Shown piece by piece: positions 18,348-27,855 of a stretch of DNA of 64,000 nucleotides. Numbering within the stretch: the first letter of the stretch is position 1; every line of letters starts with the position of its first letter. The notes under the pieces were generated by a model, which was not told where the DNA came from, searched no databases, and saw nothing but the letters and a program-made list of their open reading frames with translations. The position numbers and the translations under genes were made by a program. This DNA comes from Anaerotignum neopropionicum (GTDB taxonomy: Bacteria > Bacillota > Clostridia > Lachnospirales > Anaerotignaceae). The stretch spans positions 186,001-250,000 of the forward strand of contig NZ_LRVM01000003.1 in NCBI RefSeq assembly GCF_001571775.1, written 5' to 3'.

Positions 18348-18473
18348 TTCATCACCTAATGTACGGGTATTGTTACATAATATGAAAAAATAAAGCAATA
18401 AAGAAATACTTTCTTACTTTTTTGATTGAAAATAAAAAATAGTAATGTGAATTAAAAATTTTGCATTTTTTTA

Positions 18474-18502
18474 TTGACAAATTGTCATGATAAATATATA
18501 CT
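18474..18502 (+). promoter_or_regulatory. Promoter of the glycine-riboswitch transcript
   Basis: TTGACA (18474-18479), 17 bases, TATACT (18497-18502), about 30 bases upstream of the first aptamer. Confidence 0.8.
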
Positions 18503-18534
18503 GATTTTACAAATTACATAAAGCCAGTTGATAC

Positions 18535-18700
18535 GCAAGGGAGATCTTATTTTTTGAGATAAGAACCGATGGAGCAATCCAAAAGAGCCGTTTTTTGGAG
18601 AAACTTTCAGGTAAACAGAACCTTGGGTGGATGGAACTCTGGAGAGTGTCTTATAAAAGACCGCCGTCGAAGTAATGCTTTCAGGTGAAGGTACAGAGGA
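18535..18700 (+). ncRNA. Tandem glycine riboswitch (gcvT motif)
   Basis: Two consecutive aptamers. Aptamer 1 is closed by CAAGG (18536-18540) and CCTTG (18621-18625) and contains GAACCGATGGAGCAA and TTTCAGGTAAACAGAACC. Aptamer 2 is closed by CTCTG (18637-18641) and CAGAG (18694-18698) and holds GGAGAGTGTC, GACCGCCGTCGAAG and TTTCAGGTGAAGGTACAGAG. These are the conserved glycine-aptamer cores. The short linker and tandem layout allow the usual inter-aptamer contacts. It controls the permease downstream, probably through the hairpin at 18704-18743. Confidence 0.9.
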
Positions 18701-18703
18701 TAT

Positions 18704-18743
18704 ACATACAGGCAGCTTTTTTTGCTTGTATGTCCTTTTTTCT
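18704..18743 (+). terminator. Riboswitch expression-platform terminator
   Basis: ACATACA (18704-18710) pairs with TGTATGT (18727-18733), with an inner AGC/GCT, followed by CC and a T-run. It lies between aptamer 2 and the permease start, so ligand binding probably decides readthrough. Confidence 0.8.
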
Positions 18744-18805
18744 TTGCGAAAAATCGACTGACCTTGTAATTTTAGTTACTATTCAACCACATTGGAGGGA
18801 AAAAC

Positions 18806-20134
18806 ATGGAAAAAAAGCAAGCGCTTAAAAAAAATCTTGGGATATCCACAGCCATGGCCACAGTTGTAGGCTGCGTAATCGGTTCCGGCGTATTCTTTAA
18901 GCCACAAGCTATTTATACTGCAACGGGGGGCGCCCCCGGATTGGGTATGCTGGCATGGCTCATTACCGGTCTGGTTTGTATCGCTGCGGCAATGACCTTT
19001 GCGGAGGTTGCCATTATGATTCCAAGAACTGGCGGTATGGTTACATATTTGGAAGAAGCTTTTGGCAAAAAAGTGGGCTTCCTTGCAGGATGGATGCAAA
19101 GTATTTTATTTTACCCCGCCATGATTGTCGCACTGGCTGTTATCTTTGCGCAACAGGCAACCCTTTTTGTTGGCGAAGGCTTCCGATTGCCTATTGCAAT
19201 TGGCGCTATCATTCTTATTATTATTCTAAATAACCTTGGGTCTGCTGTTGGCGGCGGCGTACAGATAATATTCACAATCTGTAAATTAATTCCACTGATT
19301 TTACTTATGATTTTTGGCTTTCTGCGTGGCTCGGGCACCAACCCAATTTTCACCCCTATGGTTGCAGACGGCTTAAGCCCCGCCGTTATACTTGGTCAAC
19401 TGATGATTGCAATTTTATTTGCCTTTGAAGGTTGGACAAATGTTGGAGCCATTGCTGGGGAAATGAAAAATCCCGGTAAAGACCTGCCCATAGCAATTAT
19501 TGGTGGCGTTTCCGCAATTATGGCAGTGTACTTTGCAATCAATTTGGCCTACTTATGGGTACTGCCTGCACATGAACTGATGAATTTAACTGCACCTGCA
19601 TCTGCAGTAGCGATTGCTGTTTTTGGTGAGATTGGCGGCAAAATAATTTCCGTAGGCATCATGATTTCCGTATTAGGTGCGGCAAACGGCTTTATTCTTT
19701 CTGGCTCCCGCGTAACCTATTCTTTAGCGGAAGACGGAACGCTGCCCTTTAGCGCACAGCTTGCAAAAATAAATAAAGCTCAAGTTCCTACAAACTCCAT
19801 TATTATGGTTGGCGGTCTTTCTTGCCTTTTCGCAATCAGCGGACAATTTAATCGTCTAACGGATTTGGCGGTATTTTCTTGCTGGATTTTCTATACCTTA
19901 ACCTTTTTTGCAGTAATTCGTTTGAGAAGAACCTGGCCTGATGTTGAAAGAACCTACAAAGTGCCTTTGTATCCCATTATTCCAGCAATAGCAATAATCA
20001 GCGGCTTCTATGTCGTTTTAAACCAATTATTTATGTCGGGTTCCACAAGTAGGATTTTATCAATTGGCAGCATTGTAGTGACTTTAATTGGCCTACCTAT
20101 TTATAATGCAACAAGCAAAAAGAAAACTTCGTAA
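18806..20134 (+). CDS. APC-family amino acid permease (SteT-like)
   Basis: A 442-residue, 12-helix transporter of the amino acid-polyamine-organocation superfamily. TM1 carries GVVIGSGVF-like GCVIGSGVFFKPQAI, and the conserved EGWTNVGAIAGEMKNPGKDLP follows in TM6. It resembles Ser/Thr exchangers such as SteT by overall pattern. The glycine riboswitch in its leader suggests glycine, serine or alanine as cargo, imported or exported to manage glycine excess. GGAGGG before the ATG. Monocistronic, closed by the terminator at 20239. The exact substrate is inferred from the riboswitch. Confidence 0.88.
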   Translation: MEKKQALKKNLGISTAMATVVGCVIGSGVFFKPQAIYTATGGAPGLGMLAWLITGLVCIAAAMTFAEVAIMIPRTGGMVTYLEEAFGKKVGFLAGWMQSILFYPAMIVALAVIFAQQATLFVGEGFRLPIAIGAIILIIILNNLGSAVGGGVQIIFTICKLIPLILLMIFGFLRGSGTNPIFTPMVADGLSPAVILGQLMIAILFAFEGWTNVGAIAGEMKNPGKDLPIAIIGGVSAIMAVYFAINLAYLWVLPAHELMNLTAPASAVAIAVFGEIGGKIISVGIMISVLGAANGFILSGSRVTYSLAEDGTLPFSAQLAKINKAQVPTNSIIMVGGLSCLFAISGQFNRLTDLAVFSCWIFYTLTFFAVIRLRRTWPDVERTYKVPLYPIIPAIAIISGFYVVLNQLFMSGSTSRILSIGSIVVTLIGLPIYNATSKKKTS

Positions 20135-20236
20135 AAATTTGTTTTGCTTTTCATATTCTCCCATTGGCATATGGTTCCCCCCATATGCCTTATGCAAAAA
20201 AACTCACTCCTACAAGAGTTTTGAAAATAGTACAAC

Positions 20237-20286
20237 AGAAAAAGCCCATATCCCAAGGATTAACCTTGTAATATGGGCTTTTTCGT
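20237..20286. terminator. Bidirectional terminator between the permease and ligA
   Basis: AAAAAGCCCATAT (20239-20251) pairs with ATATGGGCTTTTT (20271-20283). An inner AAGG/CCTT pair is also possible. It serves two convergent genes. Confidence 0.85.
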
Positions 20287-20313
20287 ATTTTTAATAAGAA
20301 AAGTATTTTAAAT

Positions 20314-22287
20314 TTACTCCCCTACGGTATCATTCGGATAAATCCCAAACTTTACAATAAAATCTTCTTCACTAATAATTGGAATTCCCAACTCTTTTGC
20401 CTTTCCATTCTTAGATGAGGAGGAATAGGTGTCATTGTTAATTAAATAATGGGTTTTCTTCGTAACGCTTCCCGTCACCTTGCCGCCTTGCGCCTCAATT
20501 GCGTCCGCAAGGGCCTTTCTGTTAGAAAACCTTGTTAAATCCCCCGTCACAACGAAGGTCAGCCCTTTCACAAGGGAATCCTTTGTATCCTTGAAATCTG
20601 GAAGCCGAAAGCGCAAATACCCTACCGCTTGATTCAATAAAGCTATGTGCTCCTCCACCTTGAAATAGCGGCTGATACTATGGGCAATCACCTCACCAAA
20701 GCCATCAATTTCTTTCAATTTATCTTCTGTTGCCCCTTTGATTCCCTCCAAATCATAATCAAACTTCTCACAAAGAAGCTTTGCATTGCGCAAGCCAACC
20801 TGGTTAATGCCCAAAGCATAGATAAAATTCGGAAGCTCCACATCCTTAGCTTTTTCAATAGTCTGTATCAAATTTTGATAGGACTTCTCACCAAAACCAT
20901 CCAAGCTTTTAATTTCATTTTCATGGTGGTGTAAGAGGAAAATATCGGGATATTGTTTAATGAAGCCCTTCTCCAGAAATTTTTTTATCGTTTCCTCCGA
21001 GAGCCCTTCCATATTCATGGCATCTCTGGAAACAAAATGGGTTAATCTTTGAATTCTTTGGGCGGAGCATTCGGGATTTGTGCAATATAATGCCTCCCCA
21101 TCCCTCTGTTTTCTGATTTCAGTTTCCCCCCCGCAAACAAAACACTGCTTAGGAATTATTGCCGTGTCCGAACCAGTGAAATTCTCGGCAATTTGTGGAA
21201 TAATCATGTTTGCCTTATAAACCTTTATTTTGTCGCCAATGCCCAGCTTCAGTTCCCGCAAAATACTCACATTATGCACACTGGCACGGCTAACCGTTGA
21301 GCCCTCCAATTCCACAGGATCAAAAATTGCAATGGGGTTCATTAATCCCGTTCTGGATGTATTCCATTCGATTTCTCGCAAAGTGGTTTCCGCCATTTCG
21401 TCCGCCCATTTAAAGGCGATGGAATCCTTGGGAAATTTTGCTGTTCTGCCAAGACTTTCACTGTAGTCAATACTATCAAAGGTCAGCACAAGACCATCGG
21501 AGGCAATATCATTATTCTGTATATGGGAGCGAAACCATTCCACTTCCCCCACTACAGTTTCTGCCCTTACCAGCCTATGCTCCACCGCATCAAAACCAAG
21601 GCTCCGAAGCCAATCCAAATTTTTGGCCTTACTATCAGACAACGCTGCCCCTTCCGCCTTTACCAAGGTAAAGGCAAAAAAACGCACCCGCCTTTTGGCG
21701 GCAATTTCGCTGTTTAGCTGACGCACTGTACCACTGCATAGATTCCTTGGATTTTTATAAGCCTCTTCCTCGGAAAGCTCCTCATTGATTCGTTTAAACT
21801 GGGAATAAGAAATAACCCCCTCACCACGAAGCACCAAATTGCCTTTAAAGCTGATTTGCAAGGGCAAATTTGCAAAAACCTTTGCGTTATGGGTCACATC
21901 CTCGCCAATTTCACCATTTCCGCGGGTAATTGCCTGTACCAACGCTCCGTTTGCGTAGGTCAAAACAATGGTTAAGCCATCAAGCTTCCAAGAAAGAATC
22001 CCTGTTTTTTCACCCAAAAAACTCTTTAGCTTCCCCGTTTCCTTTGTTTTATCCAAGGAAAGTATCGGGCTGTCGTGCTTTATTTTTTTTAAATTGCTTA
22101 AAACAGTATAACCAACCCTTTGTGTAGGGCTATTTGCCAAAATAATGCCGCTCTCTTTTTCTAATTCCTCAAGTTCATCGTACAAACGGTCATACTCTTG
22201 ATTGGACATAATTTCTGAATCCTGTTGATAATAAGCCTTACTTGCCTCATTCAGAAGAGAAATCAATTCCTTTATTTGGTTTACCAT
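20314..22287 (-). CDS. ligA: NAD-dependent DNA ligase
   Basis: A 657-residue LigA that seals nicks in replication and repair using NAD+. Domains in order: Ia region (residues ~1-70, with the AYYQQDSEIMSNQEYDRL motif), adenylation domain with the active-site lysine in SWKLDG (~residue 111) and TRGNGEIGEDVTHN, OB fold, a four-Cys zinc finger (CFVCGG and CTNPEC), helix-hairpin-helix repeats and a C-terminal BRCT domain (GLTFVVTGDLTRFSNRKAL). The order and length are standard, although the adenylation motif is somewhat unlike common LigA (KLDGL rather than KIDGLA). It is the last gene of the pcrA-ligA pair, 21 bases after pcrA. Confidence 0.95.
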   Translation of the reverse strand: MVNQIKELISLLNEASKAYYQQDSEIMSNQEYDRLYDELEELEKESGIILANSPTQRVGYTVLSNLKKIKHDSPILSLDKTKETGKLKSFLGEKTGILSWKLDGLTIVLTYANGALVQAITRGNGEIGEDVTHNAKVFANLPLQISFKGNLVLRGEGVISYSQFKRINEELSEEEAYKNPRNLCSGTVRQLNSEIAAKRRVRFFAFTLVKAEGAALSDSKAKNLDWLRSLGFDAVEHRLVRAETVVGEVEWFRSHIQNNDIASDGLVLTFDSIDYSESLGRTAKFPKDSIAFKWADEMAETTLREIEWNTSRTGLMNPIAIFDPVELEGSTVSRASVHNVSILRELKLGIGDKIKVYKANMIIPQIAENFTGSDTAIIPKQCFVCGGETEIRKQRDGEALYCTNPECSAQRIQRLTHFVSRDAMNMEGLSEETIKKFLEKGFIKQYPDIFLLHHHENEIKSLDGFGEKSYQNLIQTIEKAKDVELPNFIYALGINQVGLRNAKLLCEKFDYDLEGIKGATEDKLKEIDGFGEVIAHSISRYFKVEEHIALLNQAVGYLRFRLPDFKDTKDSLVKGLTFVVTGDLTRFSNRKALADAIEAQGGKVTGSVTKKTHYLINNDTYSSSSKNGKAKELGIPIISEEDFIVKFGIYPNDTVGE

Positions 22288-22308
22288 TTGGCCACAACTC
22301 CTAATCCA

Positions 22309-24564
22309 TTACTCGCTTACTTTAATGAGCTTTGATAATTTTGCCATAAATTTCTTTGTTCCCTTTTCACCAAAGGAAACCTCAATTTCAAAATCAGCAC
22401 CAGCGTTTTGTATGGATTTCACCACACCAATTCCATATTTGGGAGCACGCACCTTATCTCCCACAATATAATCCAAGGTAAAGTCTTTGGGTGCAGGCAT
22501 GTTTTTTTTCATAATAGGCACATCCTTGCCAGGCCTTCCTGCTCCTTTGCCATTTTTCTTTAGGGAGGTAATGGGAGAAAGCTTCATACTGCCACGCATT
22601 GCATATTTTTTTGCCATGTCAGAAATCTGACGCGTAGGCATATCCACCAAATCCTGGGGAATTTCTTTTAAGAAGCGTGATGGCGGATTATACTGAGTAA
22701 TTCCGTGTTGCATCCGACTCTTTGCATGGGTTAAAAACAATTCCTCTCTTGCACGGGTAATTCCAACATAGCAAAGACGGCGTTCTTCCTCAATATCCTT
22801 CTCTCCGCCATACATTACCGCACGAAAAGTCGGAAACATTCCTTCCTCCATACCAATCATATATACATAAGGAAATTCAAGCCCTTTCGCACTATGCAGC
22901 GTCATAAGCACAGCGGCATCTTCGCCCACTTCATAACTATCAATATCTGCCACTAGGGCAACTTCCTCTAAAAAGCCTGCCAACCCGCCTTCAGGGTTAG
23001 TTTTATCGTATTCTACGGCTTTATTCACAAATTCGTCTATATTTTGCAGGCGAGAAAGAGCTTCCTCCGTCCCCTCTGTCATTAAAAGCTGGAAATAACC
23101 CGAGCGTTTTACCACATTATCAATAAGCTCCGCAGCAGAAAAATTGTCTGCATCATTTTTCAGGTTCATAATAATTTCATAAAAATCACGGAATTTTGAC
23201 ATTCTGGTTTTCAACTCTGTTACTTCATCCAACCTTGCCAGTGCATCGAACAGAGAAATCTCTTTTTCCTCTGCAAATGCCACTAATTTATCAATAGATG
23301 CCTCGCCAATTCCTCTTTTGGGCACATTTATAATCCGACGTAACGCAATGGTATCGGCAGTGTTCGCTAAAACCTTAAGATAAGAGAGAATATCCCGAAT
23401 TTCCTTTCGCTCATAAAATCTAACACCGCCGCACAAACGATAGGGAATTCCCTTTTTAACGAATTGATCCTCAACCGCACGAGATTGGGCGTTGGTACGG
23501 TAAAGCACCGCCATTTCTTTAAACTTCCTGCCTTCATTCACAAATTCTTGTATTCTTTCGGCAACAAAGCGAGCTTCATCATATTCATTCTCACCCTTGT
23601 AAATATGCAAAATATTACCCCCGTCATTTTCCGTCCAAAGGGATTTATCTTTTCTCGTTTGATTATTATGAATGACGGAATTTGCGGCCTCCAAGATTTT
23701 TTGGGTTGAGCGGTAATTTTGCTCTAATTTTATAACAACAGTTGCAGGGAAATCCTTTTCAAACTCTAAAATGTTTCGGATATTAGCCCCTCGCCATCCG
23801 TAAATACTCTGATCATCATCCCCAACAACGCAAAGATTTTTATATTTTGATGCCAGCAAATAAACCAGCTCATATTGAGAGGTATTTGTATCTTGATATT
23901 CATCTACCATAATATACCTAAATCTGTCTTGATATTTTTCTAAAACATCAGGGAAATTACGAAATAGTTGAACAGTTTTATAAATTAAATCATCAAAATC
24001 CAAAGCATTATTTTCTTTTAAACGCCTTTGGTATTGATGGTAAACCTCTTTAATTTTACCTGCTTTTTCATCCCCAGGCTCTATAGTTTTACTATAGTCC
24101 TCCCATGAAATCATTTTTTCCTTTAAGCTGCTGATAATAGCCAGTGCACCCTTTAATGAAAAATTTTTATTCATTGTATCAAGGTTTAGCTGTTTAAAAA
24201 CTTCCCGCATAAGTTTCTCTTGATCATCGGTATCATAAATGGAAAACTGTACGTCATAATCCAAATGATGAATTTCGCTGCGCAAAATCCGAACGCAAGT
24301 GGCGTGAAACGTGCTGATCCAAATATGATCCGCCCTGTCTTTTACTAAATTATGCACTCTTTCCTTCATTTCCTTTGCCGCCTTATTGGTAAAAGTAATG
24401 GCAAGAATATTCCAAGGCTTTACCCCTGTTTCCAATAAATGGGCAATGCGCACAGTTAATGCGCCTGTTTTTCCACTGCCTGCACCTGCCAAAACCAAAA
24501 CAGGCCCATCTTTTTGTAAAACAGCCTTTTGCTGCATCTTATTGAGCTGTTCAAAACCTATCAT
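22309..24564 (-). CDS. pcrA: ATP-dependent DNA helicase PcrA/UvrD
   Basis: A 751-residue superfamily 1 3'-5' helicase for nucleotide-excision repair and conflict resolution. Visible motifs: LNKMQQKAVLQKDGPVLVLAGAGSGKT (Q motif and Walker A), VDEYQDTN (Walker B), GDDDQSIYGWRGA (motif III), KLEQNYRS (IV), MTLHSAKGLEFPYV (V) and ITRAREEL (VI). The C-terminal DYIVGDKVRAPKYGIGVVKS segment is the usual RNA-polymerase-interacting tail. An ORF extension of 36 codons with a hydrophobic stretch exists upstream, but GAGGAG before the ATG at 24564 fits the family start. Operon with ligA. Confidence 0.96.
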   Translation of the reverse strand: MIGFEQLNKMQQKAVLQKDGPVLVLAGAGSGKTGALTVRIAHLLETGVKPWNILAITFTNKAAKEMKERVHNLVKDRADHIWISTFHATCVRILRSEIHHLDYDVQFSIYDTDDQEKLMREVFKQLNLDTMNKNFSLKGALAIISSLKEKMISWEDYSKTIEPGDEKAGKIKEVYHQYQRRLKENNALDFDDLIYKTVQLFRNFPDVLEKYQDRFRYIMVDEYQDTNTSQYELVYLLASKYKNLCVVGDDDQSIYGWRGANIRNILEFEKDFPATVVIKLEQNYRSTQKILEAANSVIHNNQTRKDKSLWTENDGGNILHIYKGENEYDEARFVAERIQEFVNEGRKFKEMAVLYRTNAQSRAVEDQFVKKGIPYRLCGGVRFYERKEIRDILSYLKVLANTADTIALRRIINVPKRGIGEASIDKLVAFAEEKEISLFDALARLDEVTELKTRMSKFRDFYEIIMNLKNDADNFSAAELIDNVVKRSGYFQLLMTEGTEEALSRLQNIDEFVNKAVEYDKTNPEGGLAGFLEEVALVADIDSYEVGEDAAVLMTLHSAKGLEFPYVYMIGMEEGMFPTFRAVMYGGEKDIEEERRLCYVGITRAREELFLTHAKSRMQHGITQYNPPSRFLKEIPQDLVDMPTRQISDMAKKYAMRGSMKLSPITSLKKNGKGAGRPGKDVPIMKKNMPAPKDFTLDYIVGDKVRAPKYGIGVVKSIQNAGADFEIEVSFGEKGTKKFMAKLSKLIKVSE

Positions 24565-24705
24565 ACCACAATTCTCCTCTTCTTTATTATCCCTACTTGC
24601 TATTATGATAAAAGCGGCAAGAAAGGCTGATATCAACAAATACCGGAAATTTTCCATTTCCTTCGCCGACAATCAGCCCTTACACTTATAATTAGCTGTA
24701 ACTTA

Positions 24706-25011
24706 TTATTCTTCTGCCTGTTTTAATGCTTTTACACGATCGATTGCCAATTTATATCCGTCCGTTCCATAATGAAGGCAGCGGTTCACCCTGCTGATCG
24801 TTGCAGTTGAAGCACCAGTCTTTTCGGCAATTTCCACATATGTGCATTTTGCATCCAACATAGCAGCGACTTCCATTCGTTGAGCAATGGCCTGAATTTC
24901 ATTCACCGTACAAAGATCCTCAAAAAGTTGATAACATTCATCAATGGTATTCATGCTTAAAATACATTGGAAAAGCTTATCCGTAAGTTCAGTTTTAATT
25001 TTTTTATTCAT
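24706..25011 (-). CDS. YerC/YecD-family TrpR-like regulator
   Basis: A 101-residue protein of the TrpR-superfamily YerC group, widespread in Firmicutes next to pcrA and ligA. It has a helix-turn-helix: LCTVNEIQAIAQRMEVAAML, then TYVEIAEKTGASTATISRVNR. A GTG four codons upstream is open, but AGAGGTGG is correctly placed for the ATG at 25011. Lying between a PHP gene and pcrA (about 140 bases), it may be in the same unit. The target and effector are unknown for this family. Confidence 0.88.
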   Translation of the reverse strand: MNKKIKTELTDKLFQCILSMNTIDECYQLFEDLCTVNEIQAIAQRMEVAAMLDAKCTYVEIAEKTGASTATISRVNRCLHYGTDGYKLAIDRVKALKQAEE

Positions 25012-25067
25012 CCCAAAGGCCACCTCTTTTACACTAAACTTCCTTTATATGTTAACATACTAAAGTG

Positions 25068-25814
25068 TTAAAGTAAAGGATTTTCATCTCTTTTTTCCCC
25101 TTTATTGCGTTTTAAAGCACACAATAAGCTCTCTGGATTCGTGTTTAAAACCAACTCATCTGGAAATCCAACTTCCTCCATTAACCTTTCCACATAATAA
25201 ATATCACCGATACCGGTATAAAAATGAGCATCGCTGCCCACCACAACAGGCGCATCCTCTTTCATAGCCATTCTCAAAATCCGTTTAATGTTTTCATCAC
25301 TTCCTGCACGGAATCCCCCCGGCACCAAAGACGCATTATTGATTTCCAATAAGGTTCCCGTTCTCCTGGCGGCATTGAAAATTTCCTCATAATCCAAAGG
25401 ATATCTGGGGTCACCGGGATGTCCCAAAATATCCACCCAAGGGTTTTCCATTGCACCAATACAAGCTCTTGTGTTTTCCCGCTCTGTTCCCGGGGCAATG
25501 CAAGGAATATGTAAGCTGGCGATGGAAATATCAAGCTTAGAGAGAAGTTGCTCGTCCAAATCTATGTTTCCGTCAAAGTCAGTAATATTTAATTCTACGC
25601 CCTTTAATACACGAACGCCAAACAACGCATCATCAATGACATGCAAATTGGCAAAATAAGCATGGGAAGTTGTATTTTTCATGGCAGGGGCATGATCCGT
25701 AAGAGCAATGAACTCCAAGCCTTTTTCTGCCGCCGCTCTTATGTTTTCCTGTATAGTGCTGTATGCATGTCCGCTAGCAATACAATGGGTATGGGTATCC
25801 GCTAAAATTTTCAT
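25068..25814 (-). CDS. PHP-domain phosphatase (YcdX-like)
   Basis: A 248-residue metal-dependent hydrolase. PHP metal ligands are visible: DTHTHC (first motif), LTDHAP, GVELNI with the Asp/Glu pair, SLHIP, LGHPGDPRYP and the last GSDAHF. The length and motifs match YcdX-type phosphatases with a trinuclear metal site. Substrate unknown; relatives dephosphorylate small phospho-compounds. It is first in the group PHP-yerC-pcrA-ligA. Confidence 0.88.
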   Translation of the reverse strand: MKILADTHTHCIASGHAYSTIQENIRAAAEKGLEFIALTDHAPAMKNTTSHAYFANLHVIDDALFGVRVLKGVELNITDFDGNIDLDEQLLSKLDISIASLHIPCIAPGTERENTRACIGAMENPWVDILGHPGDPRYPLDYEEIFNAARRTGTLLEINNASLVPGGFRAGSDENIKRILRMAMKEDAPVVVGSDAHFYTGIGDIYYVERLMEEVGFPDELVLNTNPESLLCALKRNKGEKRDENPLL

Positions 25815-26197
25815 GATTTTCCCTCTCTAACTCTATAATTTCACGAACCTCGGAAACTTCGCCCGTAAAACCATTGGTTCTCGAATCGTTTCAAGAATAT
25901 CATCAGAATAACATCAATTCCTTAGCGCCGCCTAAAGCATCATCAAAAATGATTCATCAAAACGGCATCCCAGCTTATCCCCGAAATCCTACATTAATTG
26001 TGAAATATAAAAAATTATATCGTTGCTTAAATTTAATATTAATTATATTATATCATACCATAGGATTAAAAGCAAAACCCACTACTATTTATCTTAAATC
26101 CTCCAGTTGCCTATTCTATAGAAAAAAACGCTTATTTGGCTTACAATCAGGTTCCATGTCATTTCATTGTTTTAAAATTCCAATTTTTACCAAAACA
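25815..26197. other. AT-rich intergenic region
   Basis: No recognisable gene or structure. It lies between the PHP gene start and the 3' end of glyA, both minus-strand, so it must hold the promoter of the PHP unit. No clear -35/-10 pair stood out. Confidence 0.4.
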
Positions 26198-26237
26198 TAA
26201 AAAAAGCCCCTCTGCCAAACATGACAAAGGGACTTAT
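26198..26237 (-). terminator. Terminator of glyA
   Basis: On the minus strand AAGTCCCTTTGTC pairs imperfectly with GGCAGAGGGGCTT and is followed by TTTTTTT. Confidence 0.75.
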
Positions 26238-26251
26238 ATTATCCATAAAAT

Positions 26252-27493
26252 TTAATCTTCATAAATTGGATATTTATCTGTTAACGCTCTTACCCGCTTT
26301 TTCGCTTCTTCCTTGCTTCCTTCAAAATCCTTCAAAACCATAGCAATTACTTCTGCAATTTCCTTCATATCTTCCTCTATCATGCCTCTGGAAGTAATTG
26401 CTGGTGTACCAATACGAACACCGCTGGTAACAAAAGGCGATTGCGGATCATTGGGAATGGTGTTCTTGTTCACAGTAATACCAACCTCATCCAATATTTT
26501 TTCCGCTTCCTTACCAGTAATATTTAGTCCACGGAGATCAACCAGCATCAAATGGTTATCCGTACCGCCGGAAACGATGTCTACGCCATTTTCCTTCAGG
26601 CTTTCCGCCAAAACCCGCGCATTTTTTACAACCTGCCCAATATATTGTTTGTAGGAAGGTGCTAATGCTTCCTTGAAGCATACCGCTTTAGAGGCAATTG
26701 TGTGCATCAATGGGCCACCTTGTATTCCAGGGAAAATCGCCTTATCAATTTTCTGGGCATATTCTTCCTTGCACATAATCATACCGCCACGAGGGCCACG
26801 CAAGGTTTTATGTGTTGTTGTTGTAACAAAATCAGCGTGGGGCACAGGGGATGGGTGGAAACCAGCTGCAACCAAGCCTGCAATGTGGGCAATATCCACC
26901 ATAAAATATGCACCAACTTCTTTTGCAACCTTACCCATAAACTCAAAATCAATGGTTCTTGCATAAGCACTTGCACCTGCAACAATCATTTTGGGCTTCA
27001 CTTCTAACGCCTTATTGCGGAACGCCTCATAATCAATATAGCCATGATCGTCCACACCATAAGGAACAAAATTAAAATATTTGCCGGAAAGGTTTACGGG
27101 ACTGCCGTGGGTTAAATGGCCGCCATGGTCAAGATTCATGCCCATAACCGTATCACCATATTGCAGCATTGCAAAATATACAGCCTGGTTTGCCTGGGAA
27201 CCGCTGTGAGGCTGCACATTCGCATGGTCGCAGCCAAAAAGTTCTTTCGCTCTATCTCTTGCAAGATTTTCAACAATATCAACCTTTTCACAACCACCAT
27301 AATAACGCTTTGCAGGATATCCTTCCGCATATTTATTTGTCAAAGGCGTACCCATTGTCAACATTACAGCCTTTGAAACAATATTTTCTGATGCAATTAA
27401 TTCAATATTATGTTGTTGGCGTAAAAGCTCAGCCTCAATTGCAACAGCCACTTCTGCGTCCACATTTTTAATTTCCTCAAAGTTCAAACTCAT
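26252..27493 (-). CDS. glyA: Serine hydroxymethyltransferase
   Basis: A 413-residue PLP enzyme that interconverts serine and glycine with tetrahydrofolate, the main C1 donor reaction. The PLP lysine lies in [17 protein letters not shown], and other signatures are [27 protein letters not shown] and [20 protein letters not shown] precedes the ATG. Single gene with its own terminator. A glycine riboswitch regulates a permease 8 kb away, but none is in this leader. Confidence 0.97.
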   Translation of the reverse strand: MSLNFEEIKNVDAEVAVAIEAELLRQQHNIELIASENIVSKAVMLTMGTPLTNKYAEGYPAKRYYGGCEKVDIVENLARDRAKELFGCDHANVQPHSGSQANQAVYFAMLQYGDTVMGMNLDHGGHLTHGSPVNLSGKYFNFVPYGVDDHGYIDYEAFRNKALEVKPKMIVAGASAYARTIDFEFMGKVAKEVGAYFMVDIAHIAGLVAAGFHPSPVPHADFVTTTTHKTLRGPRGGMIMCKEEYAQKIDKAIFPGIQGGPLMHTIASKAVCFKEALAPSYKQYIGQVVKNARVLAESLKENGVDIVSGGTDNHLMLVDLRGLNITGKEAEKILDEVGITVNKNTIPNDPQSPFVTSGVRIGTPAITSRGMIEEDMKEIAEVIAMVLKDFEGSKEEAKKRVRALTDKYPIYED

Positions 27494-27792
27494 CTGATTT
27501 CCTCCTAATTGTTCTGAATTAATATTTTTCTATCTAAAAGTATACCCCCAACAAATGTCACTTTTTACATCATAAAGACAACAGCGATTCATGTTTAAAG
27601 TCATACCTTCTACGCCAATAAAATGAAAAATATAACCTGTAATTTGAGTATAACCAGAGTATACCATTTTATGCTAAAAAAAACACTTGGGAAAATGAAT
27701 AAAAAAACATTTGTCTGCACATAAAATGCAGTTATTTTTTCCAACACATTGCAAAACAGCAAAGTACAAAATATATTTGTTCTACCCCTATC
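27494..27792. other. Divergent intergenic region, glyA / cysteine-rich gene
   Basis: About 360 bases without a gene between two divergent starts. The only feature recognised is the sigma-K-like promoter at 27793-27819 for the plus-strand gene. No leader RNA was recognised for glyA. Confidence 0.4.
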
Positions 27793-27819
27793 ACCCATTT
27801 TCCTCCTTTACATACTATA
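27793..27819 (+). promoter_or_regulatory. Sigma-K-like (mother-cell sporulation) promoter
   Basis: AC (27793-27794), 16 bases, CATACTATA (27811-27819). This fits the sigma-K pattern AC - N16 - CATAnnnTA. No sigma-A pair is apparent at this position. Confidence 0.6.
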
Positions 27820-27855
27820 TATAAGAACTACAAACAAATCAAAGGAGGCAATCTT

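Noticed and set aside
25874-26200. 108-residue plus-strand ORF before glyA's end
   Set aside because: Low-complexity AT-rich translation without a ribosome site, running into the glyA terminator.
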